Position numbers and translations under genes: made by a program. This document shows positions 24,835-34,143 of a DNA stretch of 37,385 nt, piece by piece; the first letter of the stretch is position 1, and every line of letters starts with the position of its first letter. Source of the DNA: Aquimarina agarivorans (lineage in GTDB: Bacteria; Bacteroidota; Bacteroidia; Flavobacteriales; Flavobacteriaceae); contig NZ_AFPB01000153.1 in NCBI RefSeq assembly GCF_000218485.1, positions 1-37,385 on the forward strand, written 5' to 3'. The notes below the pieces were generated by a model. That model had not been told where the DNA came from. It did not search any database and saw nothing but the letters and a program-made list of their open reading frames with translations.

Positions 24835-27800
24835 TTACTGTTTATTTTCAATCCAAATTCTGGCATTCACAAAAGCCTGTAGCCATGGAGTAACTTCGTC
24901 ATTTCTGTTTGTTGGGTAATTTGCCCAATTCCACTGAAAAATAGATCGTTCAATATGTGGCATCGTTACTAAATGACGACCATCTTTTGTTGTCATCATT
25001 GCAGTATTGTAGCTTGATCCGTTGGGATTAGCAGGATACCCTTCGTAGCCGTACTTGGCAACAATATTATATTGTGCTTCAGCTTCGGGTAGGCTAAATT
25101 TACCTTCTCCGTGAGAAATCCAAACACCTAAGGTGGTTCCTTCAAGGTTAGAAAGCATTACTGAATTATTCTTTTGAATTTTTACAGAAGTAAAATTACT
25201 TTCGTGCTTGTTAGAATCATTGTGAAGCATTTTTGCTTTCTGCGTCATTTCCTGATCCATTAATCCAAGTTCCACCCAAAGTTGACATCCGTTACAAATT
25301 CCAACAGAAAGGGTATCTTCACGTTTAAAAAAGTTTTCTAAAGCAGTACGGGCTTTTTCGTTGTACTTGAAAGCACCAGCCCAACCCTTTGCAGAGCCTA
25401 AAACATCCGAATTTGAAAATCCACCTACAGCACCTATAAATTGAATATCTTCTAAAGTTTCGCGACCTGAAATTAAATCAGTCATGTGAACATCTTTAAC
25501 ATCAAAACCTGCTAAGTATAAAGCATTAGCCATTTCGCGTTCGGAATTACTTCCTTTTTCCCGTATAATGGCTGCCTTTGGTCGTTTTCCTTCAGGGTTT
25601 GTATTTGTCGGTTTTTTACCAGTAAAATCTGCGGGGAAGGTGTATTTTAAGGCTTGATTTTTATAATTATCATAACGCTCTTTTGCTTTGTCCGCCCCAC
25701 TTTGCTTTGCGTCTAGCAGGTATGAGGTTGTAAACCAAACATCACGTAGTTCAGAAATTGATAAACTTAAAGCGTCATTTCCATTTTTAATATTCAATCG
25801 ATCACTTTCAGTAGTTGTACCAATTTTAGCAAAATCAATATTAGCGGTTGCAAGTATTTCTTCCACAGCAGTGTTATCATTAGCTTGAAAAACTAAACCA
25901 ATATTTTCGGCAAATAATACTTTAGTAGTATCTGTTTCTTTTAAGTTAGTAAGGTCAATATTAGCTCCTAAATCAACATCAGCAAAACACAACTCAAGTA
26001 AAGTGGTAATTAATCCACCAGAGCCAATGTCATGACCAGCTAAAATTTGCCCTTCAACTACTAATTTTTGGATAGTATTAAATGTATTTGCAAAGTTGGT
26101 ATCATCTTTTATGGTTGGCGCTTCATTACCAATTTTATTCAAAATTTGCGCAAAAGATGAACCTCCTAACTTAAAATCGTCATTTGATATATTGATGTAG
26201 TAAATAGCCCCACCATCTTTTTGCAATACAGGTTCAATAACTTGATTAATTTCGTTACAGTACCCTGCGGCAGAAATAATAACCGTTCCTGGAGCAATCA
26301 CATCCTTATCCGGATATTTTTGTTTCATGGATAAAGAATCTTTCCCTGTAGGTACATTGATCCCCAAGTTAATGGCAAATTCCGAAACTGCTTCCACGGC
26401 AGTATACAAACGTGCATCTTCTCCTTTATTGTTACAAGGCCACATCCAGTTAGCGGACAAGGATACTGATTTTAAGCCTTCCGCTAACGGAGCCCATACT
26501 AGATTAGTTAAGGATTCTGCAATTGCATTTTTACTGCCTGCGGCAGGATCAATTAATCCTGTCAATGGGGAGTGCCCAATAGATGTCGCAATTCCATTAG
26601 TGCTATTGTAATCCAAAGCCATAACCCCTACATTATTTAAAGGTAATTGCAACGGACCAGCACATTGCTGTTTGGCTACTTTACCACCTACACAGCGGTC
26701 AACTTTATTAGTCAGCCAGTCTTTACAAGCCACAGCTTCTAATTGTAGCACTTGCTTTAGGTATAGTTCTATTTTTGAGGAATAATAAGTTAACTGATCG
26801 TAATTTCTAGTGATTGTTTGATCGGTCATAATCGTTTTTGGCGAACTCCCAAACATGTCTTCCAATGCTAAATCCATGGGTTTTTCACCAGTTGTGGCTG
26901 ATTCGAAGGTAAAACGATCATCACCAGTTACTTTACCAACATTATAAATAGGCGCGCGTTCGCGTTCAGCTATTTCAGTTAATGTAGTCAAGCTATCGGA
27001 GTCAATGACCAATCCCATACGCTCTTGAGACTCATTGCCTATGATTTCTTTAGCGGAAAGGGTAGGATCGCCTACAGGTAGTTTATCCAAATCAATTTTT
27101 CCACCCGTTTCCTCCACCAATTCAGATAAGCAATTTAAATGTCCACCAGCTCCGTGATCATGGATAGAAACTATAGTGTTTTGGTCACTTTCAACCATAC
27201 CTCGAATGGCATTGGCAGCTCTTTTTTGCATTTCAGGATTGGAACGTTGAATGGCATTTAATTCTACACCCGAGTTATTGCCGCCAGTATCTGCTGATGA
27301 TACTGCTGCACCACCCATACCAATACGGTAATTTTCACCACCAAGAATCACTATTTCATCATTGGTGGCAGGTTTATCTTTTAAGGCTTCGGCTTTTTTT
27401 CCGTAACCAATACCACCAGCTTGCATAATTACTTTATCAAACCCAATTAGTCGGGAATCTTCTTCATGTTCAAATGTTAGTACTGATCCAGTAATCAAAG
27501 GCTGTCCAAATTTATTTCCAAAATCCGAAGCACCATTGGAAGCTTTAATTAAAATATCCATTGGAGTTTGGTACAACCATTTTCTTTCAGCTACTTTTTG
27601 CTCCCAAGGTCTGTTTTCCGCCAAGCGCGAATAGGAAGTCATATAAACTGCCGTTCCTGCCAACGGTAATGAGCCTTTTCCGCCCGCCAATCGATCTCTT
27701 ATTTCGCCACCAGCTCCTGTGGCAGCACCATTAAAAGGTTCTACCGTAGTTGGAAAATTATGGGTTTCTGCTTTAAGCGAAATTACACTTTCAAATTCAC

Positions 27801-28506
27801 TTTCGGTATAAAAATCAGGTTTGTTGGGCGTTTTTGGTGCAAATTGCGTCGCTTTTGGACCTTTAACAAAAGCGACGTTATCTTTATAAGCAGAAACAAT
27901 AGTGTTTGGGTTTTCCTGTGATGTTTTTTTGATTAGTTTAAACAGTGAAGTTGGCTTTTCTTTACCATCAATAACAAAAGTACCATTGAATATTTTATGT
28001 CGACAATGTTCTGAATTTACTTGCGAAAATCCAAATACTTCTGAATCGGTCAATTTTCTACCAATTTTTTTAGCCACTCCATTTAAATAGGCCACTTCTT
28101 CATCGCTTAACGATAATCCTTCTTGTAAGTTGTAAGCCGCAATATCATCAATAGACAATACAGCTTCGGGTTTTATATCAATGGTAAATGTTTCCTGATT
28201 CAAACTAGCAAATTTTTCAGAAAGCATCGGATCAAAGTCCAAAAATTCTTCTGTTGAAGCAATAAATTCTTCAATACGAATTATACCTTCAATAGCCATA
28301 TTTTGAGTTATTTCCACGGCATTTGTACTCCAGGGAGTAATCATTGCTGCACGTGGTCCAACAAAAAATGCATTAATTTCAGTCGCATTTATTTTTGGTT
28401 GATCACCAAATAACCAAGATAATTTTTGTGTGTTTTCTGAAGAAATTTCAGCGCTGGTTTGAACAGCAAATACTTTTGAATTGGAGTTACCAAAAAAGTG
28501 AATCAT
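24835..28506 (-). CDS. purL: Phosphoribosylformylglycinamidine synthase (large single-chain type)
   Basis: The 1223-residue protein has the length and order of single-chain FGAR amidotransferases: an N-terminal PurS-like region, two AIRS-related ATP-binding halves, and a C-terminal class I glutamine amidotransferase domain. Recognisable motifs are F-S-Q-V-N-S-E-H-C-R-H-K near residue 160, K-A-E-T-H-N-F-P-T (about 245-253), G-A-A-T-G-A-G-G-E-I-R-D, D-H-G-A-G-G, the second-half V-P-T-G-K-D-S-L-S-M-K-Q, and G-I-C-N-G-C-Q with the glutaminase cysteine at Cys1071, later I-S-H-G-E-G. It makes FGAM from FGAR, glutamine and ATP in purine synthesis. The frame is intact over 3.7 kb, which is useful evidence about local sequence quality. 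It is transcribed towards the glycan block. Confidence 0.97.
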   Translation of the reverse strand: MIHFFGNSNSKVFAVQTSAEISSENTQKLSWLFGDQPKINATEINAFFVGPRAAMITPWSTNAVEITQNMAIEGIIRIEEFIASTEEFLDFDPMLSEKFASLNQETFTIDIKPEAVLSIDDIAAYNLQEGLSLSDEEVAYLNGVAKKIGRKLTDSEVFGFSQVNSEHCRHKIFNGTFVIDGKEKPTSLFKLIKKTSQENPNTIVSAYKDNVAFVKGPKATQFAPKTPNKPDFYTESEFESVISLKAETHNFPTTVEPFNGAATGAGGEIRDRLAGGKGSLPLAGTAVYMTSYSRLAENRPWEQKVAERKWLYQTPMDILIKASNGASDFGNKFGQPLITGSVLTFEHEEDSRLIGFDKVIMQAGGIGYGKKAEALKDKPATNDEIVILGGENYRIGMGGAAVSSADTGGNNSGVELNAIQRSNPEMQKRAANAIRGMVESDQNTIVSIHDHGAGGHLNCLSELVEETGGKIDLDKLPVGDPTLSAKEIIGNESQERMGLVIDSDSLTTLTEIAERERAPIYNVGKVTGDDRFTFESATTGEKPMDLALEDMFGSSPKTIMTDQTITRNYDQLTYYSSKIELYLKQVLQLEAVACKDWLTNKVDRCVGGKVAKQQCAGPLQLPLNNVGVMALDYNSTNGIATSIGHSPLTGLIDPAAGSKNAIAESLTNLVWAPLAEGLKSVSLSANWMWPCNNKGEDARLYTAVEAVSEFAINLGINVPTGKDSLSMKQKYPDKDVIAPGTVIISAAGYCNEINQVIEPVLQKDGGAIYYINISNDDFKLGGSSFAQILNKIGNEAPTIKDDTNFANTFNTIQKLVVEGQILAGHDIGSGGLITTLLELCFADVDLGANIDLTNLKETDTTKVLFAENIGLVFQANDNTAVEEILATANIDFAKIGTTTESDRLNIKNGNDALSLSISELRDVWFTTSYLLDAKQSGADKAKERYDNYKNQALKYTFPADFTGKKPTNTNPEGKRPKAAIIREKGSNSEREMANALYLAGFDVKDVHMTDLISGRETLEDIQFIGAVGGFSNSDVLGSAKGWAGAFKYNEKARTALENFFKREDTLSVGICNGCQLWVELGLMDQEMTQKAKMLHNDSNKHESNFTSVKIQKNNSVMLSNLEGTTLGVWISHGEGKFSLPEAEAQYNIVAKYGYEGYPANPNGSSYNTAMMTTKDGRHLVTMPHIERSIFQWNWANYPTNRNDEVTPWLQAFVNARIWIENKQ

Positions 28507-28538
28507 ACCTGTACGAATTGTATTCCTATTTTACGATG

Positions 28539-28567
28539 CAAATTTAAGGATTCTTTCTATGTTTCAA
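28539..28567 (-). promoter_or_regulatory. Promoter of purL
   Basis: On the minus strand a TTG (28565-28567) and a perfect TAAATTTG (28539-28546) are separated by 18 nt. The expected start is near 28532, about 26 nt before the purL ATG. Confidence 0.65.
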
Positions 28568-28969
28568 CTATGTTGATAAAAGGTAAAGCACAAAGTTTTC
28601 CCCATTGGTTGTTAGCAAAGCAAAAAAACTAGTGATTAGTAATCAATAATTGTAAATAAAGTTTAATTTAATAACAAGATTACAAAAAGATAAATGTCCT
28701 ATTTTTAGCATTAAATAGTATAAAGTAGTCCTTTTTCAAACGGTGCTTGCTAGTCCTAATTTTAAGTTGCTTAAAATAGACATAGAAATTTTTCTCTGTT
28801 TGAAAAAGAAAAAATAAGCTCAGTCCTGACTTAGGTTTGAAAATCATGCGCAAAAAAATTACGTTCAATAAAAAATTTAACTTAACAAATGGGGCAAGAT
28901 GTTTGATGCGGACTTAGCAATACGAAAAATAAATCTTTGTAATAATTTTAATAGCTAAAAAACAATTTG
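28568..28969. other. Intergenic region between purL and the CotH-like gene
   Basis: About 400 nt of AT-rich sequence between divergent genes. A 62-codon minus-strand open frame (28680-28868) has no recognisable protein features or start signal and is treated as chance. A near-match to the -7 box (AATCTTTG, about 28932) lacks a TTG at the usual distance. No repeat or RNA gene is visible. Confidence 0.4.
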
Positions 28970-30415
28970 ATGCTAGCAATAAAAAATAAAATGGCGTTAC
29001 TACTTATCTTAAACAATCTATGGATAAGTCATGCTCAGGAAAATATTATAGAGCCTAAGGCTACAAGCTATGGTATTGATAGCAAACACAATCTTGTGGT
29101 ATGGAATTTTAATATTACTGATTCTTTAAAAGCTTCAAAAGCTAAAATTAGAGTAAATTTTGAAGCTAATCATTGGTGCGAGCTAAGTAGTGATAGTTTG
29201 TCCTATAAAAAAATAGCATTGAGTAATAAAGGATATAAAGTATACATTACAAAATATCCCGTGGTAAAAATTACTACTACCGAAACTATTAGTAACAATC
29301 CTAAAAAACCAGCTCATCTCACTTACACAAATAATGATCAATTTTTTAGTACACCAATCGGAATTGAATTAAGGGGAAACACGTCACTTTCATTTCCAAA
29401 AAAATCTTATGATTTGGATTTTTGGAAAGATACTATAGGTAAAGAAAAAGCAAAACTAAAACCCAAAAAGTTGCGTAAGGATGATGATTGGATTTTAGAT
29501 GGGGTGTATGATGAGCCTTTGCGATTACGTTCGTATACAGCATTAAATCTTTGGCATAAAATACATCAGCTTCATTATATAAATCAAGAGCCAAAAGCTA
29601 AAAGTACTATTGATTTGCAATATGTTGAGCTTTTTTTAAATGAAGCATACAAAGGGATATACACGTTAACTGAAAAAATTGACCGTAAGCTTTTAAAATT
29701 GAAAAAGAATGAGGGCGACACTAATAAAGGAACATTATTTAAAGCCGCTAGTTATAACAGCGGTACGGCGTTTCAAAAAGCTTCTGAAGCAAAAAATATT
29801 TTCCCGCATTGGGCTGGTTTTGAAATGAAATACCCTGTAATTGATTACAATTACCAGTGGGATCATTTACATAGATTCGTAAATTTTGTTGTGGAAAGTG
29901 ATCGTCAAGTATTTGCTCAACAAATTGAATCACGTTTTCATTTGGATAATGCTATTGATTATTTTTTATTTATTAACCTTTTGGGAGCAGCAGATAATAT
30001 GGGCAAAAATTATTATATAGCTAAATACAATGAAAAATCGCCGTACTTTATAGTGCCTTGGGATTTAGATGGTGTATTAGGCACGTTAATCGATGGACAA
30101 CGAATAGCATCAACTACGGACATATTAAGTAACGGATTGTTTGACCGATTAATTAGTGAAAATCCTGCAAACTTTAAGTCCAGATTAAAAAATCGTTGGC
30201 AGTTTTTAAGGAAAAATAATTTCAGTAATGATTCATTATTTCAATCCATTAATAAAAGCTACAACAAGCTGAAAGACCACAATATTTACAACCGAGAATT
30301 TACTGTTTGGGATGCTATAGAAACAAGTGATAATGACTTAAATTACCTTAAAAATTGGTTATCTGAAAGGATAATGTTTTTGGATGGGTTTATGGAAAAA
30401 TTAAGCATTAATTAA
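28970..30415 (+). CDS. Secreted CotH-kinase-like protein
   Basis: The ATG at 28970 is preferred over a TTG directly before it, giving 481 residues. A signal peptide (hydrophobic core L-L-L-I-L-N-N-L-W-I, cleavage after H-A-Q) starts the protein. The body has the CotH order: G-I-E-L-R-G-N-T-S-L-S-F-P-K-K-S-Y, D-W-I-L-D-G-V-Y-D-E-P-L-R-L-R, Y-V-E-L-F-L-N-E-A-Y-K-G-I-Y-T-L-T-E-K-I-D-R-K, then A-A-D-N-M-G-K-N-Y-Y-I and P-W-D-L-D-G-V-L-G. CotH proteins of spore-formers are atypical protein kinases; homologues in Bacteroidota are secreted and mostly unstudied. A strong terminator follows. Confidence 0.9.
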   Translation: MLAIKNKMALLLILNNLWISHAQENIIEPKATSYGIDSKHNLVVWNFNITDSLKASKAKIRVNFEANHWCELSSDSLSYKKIALSNKGYKVYITKYPVVKITTTETISNNPKKPAHLTYTNNDQFFSTPIGIELRGNTSLSFPKKSYDLDFWKDTIGKEKAKLKPKKLRKDDDWILDGVYDEPLRLRSYTALNLWHKIHQLHYINQEPKAKSTIDLQYVELFLNEAYKGIYTLTEKIDRKLLKLKKNEGDTNKGTLFKAASYNSGTAFQKASEAKNIFPHWAGFEMKYPVIDYNYQWDHLHRFVNFVVESDRQVFAQQIESRFHLDNAIDYFLFINLLGAADNMGKNYYIAKYNEKSPYFIVPWDLDGVLGTLIDGQRIASTTDILSNGLFDRLISENPANFKSRLKNRWQFLRKNNFSNDSLFQSINKSYNKLKDHNIYNREFTVWDAIETSDNDLNYLKNWLSERIMFLDGFMEKLSIN

Positions 30416-30434
30416 GCTTGTTTAAAAATTCAAA

Positions 30435-30472
30435 AAAAATCTTTTAGAAATTTAATTTTCTAAAAGATTTTT
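30435..30472. terminator. Bidirectional terminator
   Basis: A perfect 16-bp stem (30435-30450 and 30457-30472) with a 6-nt loop and A/T-rich outer arms lies between the convergent CotH-like gene and the gene at 30511. The outer A and T runs give a U-tail on either strand. Confidence 0.85.
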
Positions 30473-30510
30473 AACGATACTTAAATGCATTTGCTAAATC
30501 ATGAAATTAC

Positions 30511-30921
30511 TCAATTCAACACACAATTAGGTTCTAATAGTTGTACCTGATCTTGTATGCGTTGAATAACTAAATTCATCATACGTTTATTTAAAGCTGA
30601 TGAATTTTGGATGTATAGCTCATATTCTTCAAGGGTAAATTGTCCTAAAATGATTCCTTTTAAGCTATTTCGGAATTTAATGTCTTTATGAATAGCGTGT
30701 TCAATGTACGCCAGGCGCTTTTCAAGGTTAATGTCATAAAAACGATTTTTATTTTTTTGAATGTAGTTTTTAAACACCGCAATCAGTAAATCATTTTGTA
30801 ATTTAATAATTGGCCTCAACGTTTTATTTTGGAAGAATTCTTCGGCGCGCATTCCAGGCAGTATTCTTGCTGAAAGAATCTGAGGACGAAGCTCGGTGAG
30901 TTTTAAATCTCTTGCTTTCAT
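30511..30921 (-). CDS. Conserved flavobacterial protein of unknown function
   Basis: A 136-residue, mainly helical, Lys/Arg- and Leu-rich protein without signal peptide or membrane segment. It starts M-K-A-R-D-L-K-L-T-E-L-R-P-Q-I-L-S and contains R-P-I-I-K-L-Q-N-D-L, K-D-I-K-F-R-N-S-L-K-G-I-I-L-G-Q-F-T and S-S-A-L-N-K-R-M-M-N. I recall similar small proteins in other Flavobacteriaceae, sometimes labelled glyoxalase, but no glyoxalase metal-site pattern is visible here, so that label should not be trusted. It faces the CotH-like gene across a terminator and diverges from the aldehyde dehydrogenase gene. Confidence 0.75.
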   Translation of the reverse strand: MKARDLKLTELRPQILSARILPGMRAEEFFQNKTLRPIIKLQNDLLIAVFKNYIQKNKNRFYDINLEKRLAYIEHAIHKDIKFRNSLKGIILGQFTLEEYELYIQNSSALNKRMMNLVIQRIQDQVQLLEPNCVLN

Positions 30922-31074
30922 AATAAAGATGTTTATTAAAGATACAATAAAAGCGTAGCCATAAAAAAATTAATTCGAAACATATTAACAGCGTTATAAA
31001 CATTTCTGAAAATAGAACTTTCGTATAGTCCTATTTTGTACTTTTAAATTACATTTTATATACCTATTAAATTT

Positions 31075-32424
31075 ATGTTTTTTAGCACAAATCCGTATAC
31101 GGGCAAACGTATTTTAGAGTTTGAATATCACAGTACGCAACAAGTTAAAGATGCGCTTACTTCATTGGTACATGCGCATGAAGGTTGGAAAAAGCGCTCT
31201 ACCGTTCAAAGGGTAGGGGATATTGAGGCTGTAAAAACAAGTTTATTGAAACATAAGGACAAGGCTGCCAAACTTATAAGTACTGAAATGGGCAAACCGA
31301 TATCGGAATCATATGCTGAAATTGATAAATGCGTCAATTTATGTGAATACTATGCTAAAGTATCCGTAGATTTTTTAGCAGATAAAACTATAAATTCAGC
31401 TAAAAATAGCTGGGTAATTTATGAGCCATTAGGTATTATTTTAGGAATAATGCCTTGGAATTTTCCCTTTTGGCAAGTATTTCGTTTTGCGGTACCTACT
31501 ATTTTAGCAGGAAACATGGTAGTAGTAAAACACGCTTTAAATATACCCGAGTGCGCTCAGTTAATAGAGGAAATTTTTACAGAAGCTATCCCTGAATTTA
31601 AACCGTATAAAAATTTGTTTTTAACTAATAAAAATACTGAAAATTTAATTGCCAACGATCATATTAAAGGTGTCAGCCTCACGGGGAGCACTAACGCAGG
31701 TAGAGCTGTTGCCGCTGCAGCGGGAAAAGAAATAAAGCCTGTCATACTTGAACTTGGAGGGAGTAATGCTTTAGTAGTTTTTAAAGATGCTGATATTGAA
31801 AAAACGGTAGACATATGTGTAAAATCTCGTTTTTTAAACAATGGGCAAAGCTGTATAGCTGGTAAACGGTTGCTTATCGCAGAAGACATCCGTACACCTT
31901 TTATGAAATTATTGATTGAAAAAATTAAAACATTAAAATCTGGCGATCCTTTAGATGTTACTAGTCAAATTAGTGTGTTGGCAAAAAGGGAATTTGTAAT
32001 GGATTTGGATCAACAATTAACACAGTCCATTTCAATGGGAGCTCTTTTATTGTTAGGAGGAAAAAGTAATGAATATCATTTTGAACCAACTGTGGTGAGT
32101 AATGTAACTCCTGAAATGCCATTGTTTAAGCAAGAAACTTTTGGGCCGGTATTGGCGGTAACCACATTTAAAACAGTTGAGCAAGCTATTGAATTGGCAA
32201 ATAGTACGGATTATGGTTTGGGTGTTTCATTGTTTTCACAAGATATCACTTATATGAAATCACTAGTCTCTAAATTTCAGGATGGTGCAGTTTTTATTAA
32301 TGCTTTGGTAAAAAGCTTTCCAGCATTACCTTTCGGCGGAAGTAAAACTTCGGGAGTGGGCAGAGAATTATCAGAAGAAGGTTTAAAAGCTTTTGTTAAT
32401 GTGAAAACGGTAGTCATTGGCTGA
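31075..32424 (+). CDS. NAD(P)-dependent aldehyde dehydrogenase (succinate-semialdehyde type)
   Basis: A 449-residue aldehyde dehydrogenase. The cofactor segment is M-P-W-N-F-P-F (Asn129), then S-L-T-G-S-T-N-A-G-R near 201-210. The general base is Glu226 in L-E-L-G-G-S-N and the nucleophile Cys260 in N-N-G-Q-S-C-I-A. Q-E-T-F-G-P-V and the C-terminal P-F-G-G-S-K-T-S-G-V-G-R-E are also present. The length (about 450, shorter than GabD) and motifs fit the short succinate-semialdehyde dehydrogenase-like clade common in Bacteroidota. The substrate is inferred from this resemblance. It is cytosolic and transcribed alone or with the downstream thioesterase. Confidence 0.92.
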   Translation: MFFSTNPYTGKRILEFEYHSTQQVKDALTSLVHAHEGWKKRSTVQRVGDIEAVKTSLLKHKDKAAKLISTEMGKPISESYAEIDKCVNLCEYYAKVSVDFLADKTINSAKNSWVIYEPLGIILGIMPWNFPFWQVFRFAVPTILAGNMVVVKHALNIPECAQLIEEIFTEAIPEFKPYKNLFLTNKNTENLIANDHIKGVSLTGSTNAGRAVAAAAGKEIKPVILELGGSNALVVFKDADIEKTVDICVKSRFLNNGQSCIAGKRLLIAEDIRTPFMKLLIEKIKTLKSGDPLDVTSQISVLAKREFVMDLDQQLTQSISMGALLLLGGKSNEYHFEPTVVSNVTPEMPLFKQETFGPVLAVTTFKTVEQAIELANSTDYGLGVSLFSQDITYMKSLVSKFQDGAVFINALVKSFPALPFGGSKTSGVGRELSEEGLKAFVNVKTVVIG

Positions 32425-32443
32425 ACAGAAAACCTTATTTTTG
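32417..32443 (+). promoter_or_regulatory. Candidate promoter of the acyl-CoA thioesterase gene
   Basis: TTG at 32417-32419 and TATTTTTG at 32436-32443 (full match to TAnnTTTG) are 16 nt apart, slightly short. The expected start is near 32450, about 20 nt before the ATG at 32471. Confidence 0.45.
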
Positions 32444-32470
32444 TAACTAAATTAATTGAATAATCAGCAT

Positions 32471-32863
32471 ATGAGATATCACAGTAGAAATATTGTAAAA
32501 CCGGGAGATTTAAACCCTTACGGAACACTTTTTGGAGGTCGCTTACTTGAATGGATTGATGAAGAAGCGGGGTTGTATTCAGTAATTCAATTACAAAGTA
32601 GTAGGGTGGTCACCAAATACATGTCCGAAATTAATTTTGTGAGTTCGGCAATGCCAGGTGATATTGTCGAAATTGGATTAGAGGTTGTTAAATTTGGAAA
32701 TTCCTCATTAGTTTTAAAGTGCGAAGCAAGAAACAAAATGACACGCCAGCCTATTATTACTGTTGAAAACATCACTATGGTAAATTTGGATGAAAACGGA
32801 ATTCCAACACCACATGGTAAAACCGAAGTTATTAATGGAAGCGATCGCCATTACGAAATGTAG
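32471..32863 (+). CDS. Acyl-CoA thioesterase (hotdog fold, YciA-like)
   Basis: From the ATG at 32471 the protein has 130 residues (an upstream TTG at 32456 would add five). The hotdog signature is N-P-Y-G-T-L-F-G-G-R-L-L-E-W-I-D-E-E-A-G, with the catalytic acid in the D-E-E cluster near residue 29. Then V-T-K-Y-M-S-E-I-N-F and P-G-D-I-V-E-I-G follow. Enzymes of the YciA/BFIT group hydrolyse acyl-CoA to free acid and CoA as hexamers in the cytosol. The chain-length preference is unknown. Confidence 0.92.
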   Translation: MRYHSRNIVKPGDLNPYGTLFGGRLLEWIDEEAGLYSVIQLQSSRVVTKYMSEINFVSSAMPGDIVEIGLEVVKFGNSSLVLKCEARNKMTRQPIITVENITMVNLDENGIPTPHGKTEVINGSDRHYEM

Positions 32864-32883
32864 TTTAAGGCTTAATAAAAGGC

Positions 32884-32891
32884 TACCTTTG
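32884..32891 (+). promoter_or_regulatory. -7 promoter box of the DEAD-box helicase gene
   Basis: TACCTTTG is a full match to TAnnTTTG, 14 nt before the ATG at 32906, so the leader would be only about 8 nt. No TTG is found 17-20 nt upstream (TTT is present), so the -33 part is weak. Confidence 0.45.
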
Positions 32892-32905
32892 CAAAAAATA
32901 AAAGT

Positions 32906-34015
32906 ATGTCATTTACGCAACTGGGGATTTCCGATGATTTAAATAAGGGGTTAAAAGAATTGGGCATTACAACGCCTTCAAAAATTCAGGAACAAGCTAT
33001 TCCTTTATTGTTGGAACAAGGCAATGATTTTATAGGAAAAGCCCAAACAGGCACAGGAAAAACAGCCGCTTTTGGGTTGCCTTTATTAATGCAAACAGAT
33101 GCAAAAAAACATCAAATCCAGTCCTTAATTTTAGCACCTACGCGTGAACTTGCCCAACAAATACAAAAACAGTTATTCAAGTTTACAAAATACACGGATA
33201 AATTTTTTACTGAAGCCGTTTATGGAGGTGAAAAAATAGATCGCCAAATACAACGATTGCAGCGGACAACACATATTATTGTTGCTACTCCAGGCAGGTT
33301 AGTTGATTTAATTAAGCGCAAAGCTGTTGATATCCGTTATATAAACACCATTGTTTTGGATGAAGCCGATGAAATGCTTAGCATGGGTTTTAAAAAGGAT
33401 CTAGATTTTATTTTAAATACAATTAGTACCAACCGTAATGTGTGGTTGTTTTCGGCAACCATGCCACAAGCATTACAGGGAATTGTTAAAAAGTACCTGT
33501 CACCAAACGCATTGCAAATTACTGTAGACAAAAATGATTCAGTTAACACCAAAATTGAGCATCAGTTTGTTGTAGGTGAGGAAGCGAATAAAATAGACAC
33601 GATGACATTTTTTCTTAAAGGTGCTAAAAATGAGCGTGGAATTATTTTTTCAAGAACAAAAATAGCAGCACGTAGTTTAACTGAGCAATTGATAAAGCGA
33701 GGTTTTGAAGTTGGTGTATTGGAGGGTGATATGCAGCAAAAGGAGCGCGATAAAGTAATGCGCGCTTTCAAAAATAAAAAATTGAATTTATTGGTAGCTA
33801 CGGATGTAGCGGCTCGTGGTATTGATGTGGCTAATTTGGCATTTGTGTTGCATTATCAATTACCAGATCAATCCGAATATTATGTACACCGAAGTGGTCG
33901 TACAGCCCGTGGTGGAAAAACAGGAGTATCCATAGCTTTTGTTGATCATAAAGAAGTCAAATTCCTTAGAGGTTTAGAAAAAGAATTGGGCATTCGTTTT
34001 ACACAGCTTAGGTAA
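32906..34015 (+). CDS. DEAD-box RNA helicase (core only)
   Basis: A 369-residue ATP-dependent RNA helicase with all core motifs in order: Q-motif (P-S-K-I-Q-E-Q), Walker A A-Q-T-G-T-G-K-T (46-53), P-T-R-E-L-A, T-P-G-R-L, D-E-A-D (152-155), S-A-T (183-185), G-I-I-F-S-R-T-K, D-V-A-A-R-G-I-D and H-R-S-G-R-T-A-R-G-G. It unwinds or remodels RNA, for example in ribosome assembly or cold response. It ends right after the second RecA-like domain (F-T-Q-L-R), without the C-terminal RNA-binding extension of many relatives. A decayed group II intron begins about 130 nt later. Similar short forms are known among flavobacterial helicases, so truncation is not required. Confidence 0.95.
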   Translation: MSFTQLGISDDLNKGLKELGITTPSKIQEQAIPLLLEQGNDFIGKAQTGTGKTAAFGLPLLMQTDAKKHQIQSLILAPTRELAQQIQKQLFKFTKYTDKFFTEAVYGGEKIDRQIQRLQRTTHIIVATPGRLVDLIKRKAVDIRYINTIVLDEADEMLSMGFKKDLDFILNTISTNRNVWLFSATMPQALQGIVKKYLSPNALQITVDKNDSVNTKIEHQFVVGEEANKIDTMTFFLKGAKNERGIIFSRTKIAARSLTEQLIKRGFEVGVLEGDMQQKERDKVMRAFKNKKLNLLVATDVAARGIDVANLAFVLHYQLPDQSEYYVHRSGRTARGGKTGVSIAFVDHKEVKFLRGLEKELGIRFTQLR

Positions 34016-34143
34016 GTAAAATTAATTTTTTAAAATTATACTCTACGAGTATTCATCATAATAATGTGAGGGTGTTTTAAGTCAGTGCTTGTAGAGCAAC
34101 ATACGTTTATTTATTAATTATTTGACCATAATTTAAAGCAATA

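Noticed and set aside
28680..28868. 62-codon minus-strand frame in the purL/CotH gap
   Set aside because: AT-rich composition, no recognisable motif, no promoter or ribosome-binding context.
30511..30921. Glyoxalase annotation
   Set aside because: No paired beta-alpha-beta-beta-beta modules or metal-ligand pattern is visible in this helical 136-residue protein.
32906..34015. Helicase truncated by the group II intron
   Set aside because: The protein ends naturally after the complete second RecA-like domain and its own stop lies some 130 nt before the intron remnant; nothing shows lost coding sequence.
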